Shown in pieces: positions 1-5,110 of a stretch of DNA of 5,110 nucleotides. The DNA is from CAYZEZ01 sp964477295. Its GTDB lineage: Bacteria; Bacteroidota; Bacteroidia; Bacteroidales; SM23-62. Position 1 is the first letter of the stretch; the number at the start of each line of letters is the position of its first letter. The DNA lies in the NCBI GenBank assembly GCA_964477295.1, contig CAYZEZ010000315.1:1-5110 (forward strand), written 5' to 3'. Both the position numbers and the translations under genes were made by a program. The notes beneath the pieces are model-generated. The model made no database searches. It had not been told where the DNA came from and saw only the letters and a list, made by a program, of their open reading frames with translations.

Positions 1-907
1 CGTTAAATCCAAAACAACTAATATCATTCTTGAAAAATTCTAAATTCCTGTTTTTTGCCTTTACGTTATCAAAATAAACCTTGTCATTGCTAGAACCGAT
101 TCCAACCTGTCCATATCCCATTAAAATCTCAATTAATTTATCCGGAACCGTCTCAAACCGTACAAATTTATTATCCTCATAATACTCTGCATACATCAAT
201 GTATCAAGGTCAACTGAATAATATATCTCACCATTAACAACCATGCTTAATACAGAATTTACAACCTGTACCTCGACATGGTTCCAATCATTGAAACTCT
301 GGTCATTCACATAGGGTATGCAGGTTTCTGCCGGGATCTCCTCAACAGGGTCCCCCGGCTCATCGGAATGGGTTAATCTGTATTCAGCCCCGTTGATAAA
401 CACCACGAATCCTGAAACACCAAACGCATCAGCTGTCCCGACCGGAACTTCCTTGGCAGGCCCGGTTGAATTTGAAAAATGAGCATATGCATAGTTGGTA
501 TCATTCTGGTATCCAAAGAATAACCTGCAATCTTCCCACCAGGCATTGTCGCTTACTACATTGGGCCTTTTGTTTAATTTTACATCCGCTGAAACGTATA
601 TATATTGAGGATCAGGGCTGTAGTCATTAATAATACTTCTGCGAATCCCACCATACGACTTCTCCCGGAAAATACCATATACCATTTCCCCATTATCATC
701 AAATACATCCCAGAGATCTTCCTGGGCCTCCGAGTAGTTCCCGGCTTCCCCGTAATAAGGAATATTACTGAACACACCGGTAATGTTTGGCAGACCATAT
801 AGCATTGGTAAATTGTCACTTTTGAAGGGGGGCCAGTTATTCCCGGACGCTTGATATATAGAAAACAGGAGGCCTACTGCGATGAAAACATAAATTAATT
901 TCTTCAT
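1..907 (-). CDS. Secreted protein with a probable concanavalin A-like (LamG/DUF1080-type) beta-sandwich, partial
   Basis: This frame stays open from an ATG at 905-907 to the left edge, giving 302 residues with the C-terminus missing. Residues 1-22 form a signal peptide (MKKLIYVFIAVGLLFSIYQA, then SG), with no lipobox Cys, so export to periplasm or outside is predicted. After a linker rich in Asn, Pro and Gly (about 23-65), residues 66-286 show alternating beta-strand-like segments. The stretch DWNHVEVQVVNSVLSMVVNG (207-226) and the later GQVGIGSSNDKVYFDNVKA (266-284) are typical of the last strands of jelly-roll domains of the LamG/DUF1080/laminarinase-like fold. I see no GH16 ExDxxE motif and none of the PL7 alginate-lyase motifs, so a binding or uncharacterised hydrolytic role is as likely as lyase activity. 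The gene is divergent from the PL8 lyase across 178 bases, which suggests a shared polysaccharide substrate; this is inference. The fold call is moderately sure; the function is unknown. Confidence 0.8.
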   Translation of the reverse strand, partial: MKKLIYVFIAVGLLFSIYQASGNNWPPFKSDNLPMLYGLPNITGVFSNIPYYGEAGNYSEAQEDLWDVFDDNGEMVYGIFREKSYGGIRRSIINDYSPDPQYIYVSADVKLNKRPNVVSDNAWWEDCRLFFGYQNDTNYAYAHFSNSTGPAKEVPVGTADAFGVSGFVVFINGAEYRLTHSDEPGDPVEEIPAETCIPYVNDQSFNDWNHVEVQVVNSVLSMVVNGEIYYSVDLDTLMYAEYYEDNKFVRFETVPDKLIEILMGYGQVGIGSSNDKVYFDNVKAKNRNLEFFKNDISCFGFN

Positions 908-1085
908 CGGTAGATAATTTTGTTGGTAAAAAGGAATATTAAATTAGTGAAAAAAAATAACATAAGTAATTCGCTATAAATTATTTTACTAAACCTTATA
1001 TTCCGGAAATCAACCTTCTGTCTTCAATTGGTATAAGCTGAAAGGATTTGTACTTTTATGATCATTAATATTTGAACATTCAATT
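908..1085. promoter_or_regulatory. Divergent intergenic region, presumed promoters of both flanking genes
   Basis: These 178 AT-rich bases separate the start codons of two divergent genes, so both promoters should lie here. I could not place either one. The nearest match to the Bacteroidota -7 element TAnnTTTG is TAATATTTG at 1066-1074. It has one base too many between TA and TTTG and lies only 12 bases from the PL8 start. No AGGAGG-like ribosome site precedes either ATG, which is common in this phylum. A perfect 8-base palindrome, TTCCGGAA, sits at 1001-1008 but may be chance. The promoter role is inferred from gene layout only. Confidence 0.4.
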
Positions 1086-3239
1086 ATGAAATATCTTTCG
1101 AGCCTTCTGATTATTGCATCTCTTTTACTCTTTGCCTCAGTTAACATTCAGGATTCCGATAACGACATGGAAATTGTGCGCCAAAGGATCATCGATGAAT
1201 TGATGAAATCGCCCGTGAACGATTCCCGTATAGAAACCCTTATCAACACCCTTCAGGAAGATGGCAGCTGGCTGGACATTGACTATGAAGATGTTTCGCG
1301 AACCGGCTTTGATCACAGCAACCATTTAAGAAATATGCTTTCCATGAGCAGGGCTTATAAAAGTGAGAAATCTACATTTCATAATAGTAATGAACTAAAG
1401 GACAAGATTATTTCAGCCCTGGAGTTCTGGACCAAAAACGACTTCATCTGCGACAACTGGTGGTGGAACCAGATCGGGACCCCCGATAACCTTGTCAGCA
1501 TAATTCTAATCATGGATGAGGAGCTTCCGGAAACCCTCGTAAATGAAATCCTGCCGATCATCGGACGTGCACATATCAACGCCTGGGGCGCACGTCAGAG
1601 CGGCGACCGGATCAAGATCGCCGGGATCTCTGCTAAGCACCACCTCTACCTCCGTGATCAGTCCCAATTCGGTGAATTAATAAAAATCATTGAAGGTGAA
1701 ATTAAGTTTGTATCAGGACGCGGTATGCAGTACGATTACAGTTTTCACCATCGGGTTGACAGGGTCAACAATACCCTCTCTTACGGTATGGGGTATGCCG
1801 ATGCTTTCGTTGAATGGGCGGTTTATGTGAATGGCACCGATTACACCCTGTCGGAGGAGAAGATTCGCCAGCTCATCGATTATTACCTTGACGGGATCTG
1901 CAAACATATGGTCTATGGAAAGTACCCGGATCCGGGAGCTAAAAACCGCAGCATCTCCAGGAGTGGAGCACTCAGACCTGAAAGAGCAACCATTCCCGAA
2001 AAACTGTTATCCATAACTGATTATCGGAAAGAAGAACTGAAAGAAATTGCAGGTATCCGGAATGGTGAAGCTGAACCCAACACCTCGCACGGCATTTTTT
2101 ATTGGCAATCCGAGCATTATACACATCAGCGTCCCGGATATTTTACATCGGTCAGGATGTACTCAACCAGGAACCATAACATGGAACAGCCATACAACAG
2201 CGAAGGATTGCTTAATCACCATCGCGGAGACGGCTCAAATCACCTGTCTGTTTCGGGAGAAGAGTACAAAGAAATATGGCCGGTTTTTGACTATCAGAAA
2301 ATTCCGGGTACAACCATTCTGCAAAAACCGGAACTTCCCCCTGCAGAAGAAATACAAAAACCCGGATTGACCGATTTTGTTGGTGCAGTTACCGATGGTA
2401 TATATGGCGCAGCAGCATTTGATTTCATAAGTCCCCACGACCTGTTGAAAGCCAGAAAAGCCTGGTTCTTTTTTGATGAGGAATATGTCTGCCTGGGAAC
2501 CGGCATTACCTGCGCGACAAACCTTCCTGTAGTAACAACAATTAATCAATGTTTATTAGAAGGTAATGTGACGGTGCTAAGCGAAAACAAAAAATCGGTC
2601 CTGGAAAAAGGGGAACACGAATTGAATGATGTACAATGGGTATTTCATAATGGTGTAGCTTATCTCTTCCCTGAAAATTCTTCAATAAAGCTGAGCAATA
2701 ATGCTGCTTTTGGAAGCTGGTATAGGATAGCGCGGCAGCATGACACCCCAAAAGATGAAATCAGCAAAGATGTTTTTACCCTCTGGCTGGATCACGGTAC
2801 CCGCGTCGAAAAAGGATCTTATCAGTATATTGTCGTGCCTGCAACAGTTGAAAATGAAATTGATAAATACACAGGAAAACAGTCCATTGAAATAATAGAA
2901 AATTCTCCGGATATCCAGGCAGTTAAACATTCACAATTGAATATTTGCCAGGTTGTTTTTTACAAAACGGGTAAAATCCAGTTTGCAGAAAACCTGGCCC
3001 TCACCTGTAACAGCCAGGGCATGGTAATGATAAAATCAGATGGAGATATGATTAAAGAAATTACTGTATCAGATCCTTCCCGGAAACTCGACAAAATGCA
3101 CCTCACGGTAAATATCCCAATGGATAAATCCGGGGAAAACTTCAAAGCATCCTGGAACGAATCTGAGAAAATAACCGAATTAAGTATTGATTTAAAACAA
3201 GGGCATTATGCCGGAAAAAGTGTAACCATTAAGTTGTAG
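1086..3239 (+). CDS. Secreted polysaccharide lyase family 8 (chondroitin AC lyase/hyaluronate lyase-like)
   Basis: Complete 717-residue enzyme predicted to cleave a uronic-acid polysaccharide by beta-elimination outside the cytoplasm. Residues 1-19 are a signal peptide without a lipobox. An alpha/alpha-toroid (about 25-360) carries the aromatic patch and cleft motif NWWWNQIGTP (124-133), the segment QYDYSFHHR (215-223), Tyr233 in LSYGMGYA, and Arg288 and Arg292 in NRSISR. Glu373 in NSEGLLNHHRGDG opens the central beta-sandwich (about 365-620), with PL8 landmarks such as KAWFFFDEE (458-466) and FTLWLDHGTR (564-573); a C-terminal beta domain follows. Length and order match remembered Pedobacter (Flavobacterium) heparinus chondroitin AC lyase. 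Odd points: the catalytic Asn position appears to be Asp174, and the catalytic His position falls on Arg223 next to His221-His222. The true substrate may therefore be another polyuronate. The start is secure, being the only ATG after the in-frame stop at 1059-1061. Family assignment is strong; substrate is open. Confidence 0.95.
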   Translation: MKYLSSLLIIASLLLFASVNIQDSDNDMEIVRQRIIDELMKSPVNDSRIETLINTLQEDGSWLDIDYEDVSRTGFDHSNHLRNMLSMSRAYKSEKSTFHNSNELKDKIISALEFWTKNDFICDNWWWNQIGTPDNLVSIILIMDEELPETLVNEILPIIGRAHINAWGARQSGDRIKIAGISAKHHLYLRDQSQFGELIKIIEGEIKFVSGRGMQYDYSFHHRVDRVNNTLSYGMGYADAFVEWAVYVNGTDYTLSEEKIRQLIDYYLDGICKHMVYGKYPDPGAKNRSISRSGALRPERATIPEKLLSITDYRKEELKEIAGIRNGEAEPNTSHGIFYWQSEHYTHQRPGYFTSVRMYSTRNHNMEQPYNSEGLLNHHRGDGSNHLSVSGEEYKEIWPVFDYQKIPGTTILQKPELPPAEEIQKPGLTDFVGAVTDGIYGAAAFDFISPHDLLKARKAWFFFDEEYVCLGTGITCATNLPVVTTINQCLLEGNVTVLSENKKSVLEKGEHELNDVQWVFHNGVAYLFPENSSIKLSNNAAFGSWYRIARQHDTPKDEISKDVFTLWLDHGTRVEKGSYQYIVVPATVENEIDKYTGKQSIEIIENSPDIQAVKHSQLNICQVVFYKTGKIQFAENLALTCNSQGMVMIKSDGDMIKEITVSDPSRKLDKMHLTVNIPMDKSGENFKASWNESEKITELSIDLKQGHYAGKSVTIKL

Positions 3240-3335
3240 GCTAAGCAATCTATCTCTGGAACCAGGGTTTTTTATGGTCCCCGTCCTGAATAATTTTTTT
3301 AGAGAGAAAGGGCAAATTGCAATAATGAAATTACG

Positions 3336-3367
3336 GTGATATGATTATCTTAGTGTGATATTATTAT
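3336..3367. repeat. 13-base near-perfect direct repeat upstream of the efflux gene
   Basis: GTGATATGATTAT at 3336-3348 recurs as GTGATATTATTAT at 3355-3367, with 12 of 13 bases identical. The copies start 19 bases apart, about two helical turns, and the second ends 33 bases before the czcA-like ATG. This placement could suit a metal-responsive regulator or two-component response regulator. The sequence is AT-rich and low in complexity, so chance is a real alternative. Confidence 0.35.
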
Positions 3368-3400
3368 TTCAGGAAAAAGATCGAATATAAATACTCCAGC

Positions 3401-5110
3401 ATGCTAAACCGAATCATCAATTTCAGCATTAAGAACAAGCTTATTGCGATCCTGGTTACCATCTCTGTGGCCGGGTTTGGTGTGTTTGCTATTTTTCAGA
3501 TCCCCGTTGGGGCCGTCCCTGATATCACCAACAACCAGGTCCAGGTGATCACGACCTCTACCGAACTGTCAACACAGGATGTAGAACAATTCATCACCTA
3601 CCCGGTGGAACTGGAGATGTCGAATCTGCCGGGCGTAACAGAGATTCGCTCCATTTCCAAATTCGGCCTTTCAGTAGTGACCATTGTGTTCGACGACAAA
3701 ATGGGCACATACCTGCCCCGACAACTGATCGCAGAAAAAATTAAAACGGCCTCGGCAAATATTCCAGAGGGTTTCGGCACACCCGAAATGGGTCCTATCA
3801 CTACCGGTCTGGGAGAAATATACCAGTATATACTTGATACAAAGCCGGGATATGAGGACAAATATTCCATCATGGATCTGCGAACCATCCAGGATTGGGT
3901 CGTGAAACGTCAACTTTCCGGCATCCCGGGGGTAGTGGAAGTGAATACCTGGGGTGGGTTCCTGAAACAATATGAGGTAGCTATTAATCCGGAACGGATC
4001 AAAGGGCTGGGAATATCCCTGCTTGAAGTCTTTGAAGCCATTAATAAAAATAACAGTGTTGCCGGTGGCGCCTATATTGAAAAACAGAACCAGAGCTATT
4101 TCATCAGGGGAGACGGCCTTGTCACATCGCTTGATGACCTGGACAACATCGTTATCAGCAATTTCCACGGAGTACCCATATTGATCAAGGATGTTGCCAC
4201 GGTCCGCTTCGGAAGCGCCAACCGTTTCGGGGCCATCACAGCCAATGGTGAAGGAGAAAAAGTATTGGGACAGATCATGATGCTGAAAGATGCCAACTCA
4301 AACAAAGTGATCGATGCAGTGAAAGAGCGTGTTGCAGAAGTTCAGGAAACACTACCTGAAGGCGTTTTTATCAATCCAATCCTCGAACGGAGCGAACTGA
4401 TCCATAAGACCTCCCTGACCGTGTTTGAGAACCTCCTCTTCGGTTGCCTGATCGTCTTTATTATTGTAGTCCTGCTGCTGGGCAACCTGCGGTCGGGACT
4501 GGTGATCGCTTCGCTGATCCCGCTTTCCCTTCTTTTCACGATTTCGATGATGTACCTATTCGGAATCGACGCCAACCTGATGAGCCTGGGAGCTCTCGAC
4601 TTCGGAATAATTATCGACGGAGCAGTGATCATTGTTGAATTCATTGCTATCCGACTCACCGTTAACAGGGATGAACTATCGAAGTCCAGCGGCGATGAAC
4701 GCCAAACGATAATGGACCGGATCACTTTTACTGGTGCGTCAAAAATGATGAATTCTGCTATCTTCGGACAGGTGATCATTCTTATCGTTTTTATCCCAGT
4801 TCTTTCACTGAGCGGGGTGGAAGGAAAAATGTTCCGTCCCATGGCCCTGTCATTCAGCTTTGCCCTCCTGGGAGCTATGTTTTATGGTCTGGTCTGGCTG
4901 CCTGTTGCCTCCTCCCTGTTCCTTCGTCCCGAAAAAGAGAAACAATTTGTTGTAACACGTTTTATCATGAAACTGTTTTACCGCTCTTATGACCCGGTCA
5001 TCAGGTGGTCATATGACCATAAAAAAGTAATCTTTGGACTGGCTATTGCATCATTGATCTTCACAGGTTTTATTTTCTCAAGGATGGGAGGTGAATTTGT
5101 ACCAACCCTG
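3401..5110 (+). CDS. czcA: Heavy-metal RND efflux transporter, CzcA/CnrA type (HME family), 5' part
   Basis: Inner-membrane proton-driven pump of the resistance-nodulation-division superfamily, expected to move divalent metal ions (Co, Zn, Cd or Ni) through a tripartite CzcCBA-like complex. The first 570 residues are present, against a usual length of roughly 1,040. TM1 is at about 13-32, followed by the hallmark VPDITNNQVQV (39-49). The porter domain (about 33-335) follows, then TM2 (345-361), TM3 (367-388), TM4 (395-415), TM5 (449-468), TM6 (480-506) and the start of TM7 (543-560), ending in GGEFVPTL. TM4 carries DFGIIIDGAVIIVE (400-413); Asp400, Asp406 and Glu413 keep the spacing of CzcA Asp402, Asp408 and Glu415. 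This signature separates CzcA/CnrA-type pumps from Cu/Ag CusA pumps. The Asn commonly following the Glu is Phe414. The start at MLNRIINFSIKNKLI is the first ATG after the in-frame stop at 3356-3358 and matches the usual family N-terminus. The exact metal cannot be told from this sequence. Confidence 0.95.
   Translation, partial: MLNRIINFSIKNKLIAILVTISVAGFGVFAIFQIPVGAVPDITNNQVQVITTSTELSTQDVEQFITYPVELEMSNLPGVTEIRSISKFGLSVVTIVFDDKMGTYLPRQLIAEKIKTASANIPEGFGTPEMGPITTGLGEIYQYILDTKPGYEDKYSIMDLRTIQDWVVKRQLSGIPGVVEVNTWGGFLKQYEVAINPERIKGLGISLLEVFEAINKNNSVAGGAYIEKQNQSYFIRGDGLVTSLDDLDNIVISNFHGVPILIKDVATVRFGSANRFGAITANGEGEKVLGQIMMLKDANSNKVIDAVKERVAEVQETLPEGVFINPILERSELIHKTSLTVFENLLFGCLIVFIIVVLLLGNLRSGLVIASLIPLSLLFTISMMYLFGIDANLMSLGALDFGIIIDGAVIIVEFIAIRLTVNRDELSKSSGDERQTIMDRITFTGASKMMNSAIFGQVIILIVFIPVLSLSGVEGKMFRPMALSFSFALLGAMFYGLVWLPVASSLFLRPEKEKQFVVTRFIMKLFYRSYDPVIRWSYDHKKVIFGLAIASLIFTGFIFSRMGGEFVPTL

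Noticed and set aside
580..819. Short open frames on both strands within the left-hand gene (580-819 minus, 605-802 plus)
   Set aside because: The 302-codon minus-strand frame through this region has a signal peptide and domain-like sequence. The short frames overlap it and lack any such features.
944..992. AT-rich inverted repeat (TTAGT...AAATAA against TTATTT...ACTAA)
   Set aside because: The arms need a six-base bulge and contain almost only A/T pairs, which is expected by chance in such AT-rich DNA.
1066..1074. Bacteroidota -7 promoter element (TAATATTTG)
   Set aside because: It has three bases rather than two between TA and TTTG, lies 12 bases from the start codon, and has no suitably spaced upstream TTG.
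3252..3300. Possible rho-independent terminator after the PL8 gene (CAGG/CCTG arms and runs of T)
   Set aside because: The stem is only four base pairs with a loop of about 18 bases, and the CTGGAACCAG alternative leaves a two-base loop. Neither is a credible terminator.
3671..4168. 165-codon open frame on the minus strand inside the efflux gene
   Set aside because: It is antisense to a strongly conserved RND porter domain, has no family resemblance, and is a codon-bias shadow.
4342..4842. 166-codon open frame on the minus strand inside the efflux gene
   Set aside because: It is antisense to transmembrane segments 2-6 of the CzcA-like protein. Its Ser/Arg/Ile-rich composition is what the reverse of membrane helices gives.

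Overview
The window reads as chromosomal DNA of a member of the Bacteroidota. The evidence is moderately AT-rich DNA, AT-rich leaders without clear Shine-Dalgarno sequences, and two proteins that resemble Bacteroidota homologues: a chondroitin-AC-lyase-like PL8 enzyme and a CzcA-type efflux pump. No RNA gene, insertion sequence, CRISPR array or convincing terminator was seen.

Layout. (1) Positions 1-907, minus strand: the first 302 codons of a secreted protein with a probable concanavalin A-like beta-sandwich. It runs off the left edge. It appears as one open frame on the minus strand from an ATG at 905-907. (2) Positions 908-1085: a 178-base AT-rich divergent intergenic region that must hold both promoters. 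(3) Positions 1086-3239, plus strand: a complete 717-residue secreted polysaccharide lyase of family PL8. (4) Positions 3240-3400: a 161-base spacer containing a near-perfect 13-base direct repeat. (5) Positions 3401-5110, plus strand: the first 570 codons of a heavy-metal RND efflux transporter of the CzcA/CnrA type. It is cut by the right edge at about 55% of normal family length.

How the genes fit together. The two divergent secreted proteins plausibly form a small uronate-polysaccharide module: a lyase and a carbohydrate-binding or auxiliary protein. No SusC/SusD pair, sulfatase or unsaturated-uronyl hydrolase lies inside the window, so a full utilisation locus can be neither claimed nor excluded. 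The efflux gene looks like the start of a separate metal-resistance operon whose partners (membrane-fusion protein, outer-membrane channel) would lie to the right. The most interesting point is the PL8 active site. The Tyr, two Arg and Glu positions are kept, but the usual Asn appears to be Asp and the usual His position is altered, which suggests a substrate other than classical chondroitin or hyaluronan.
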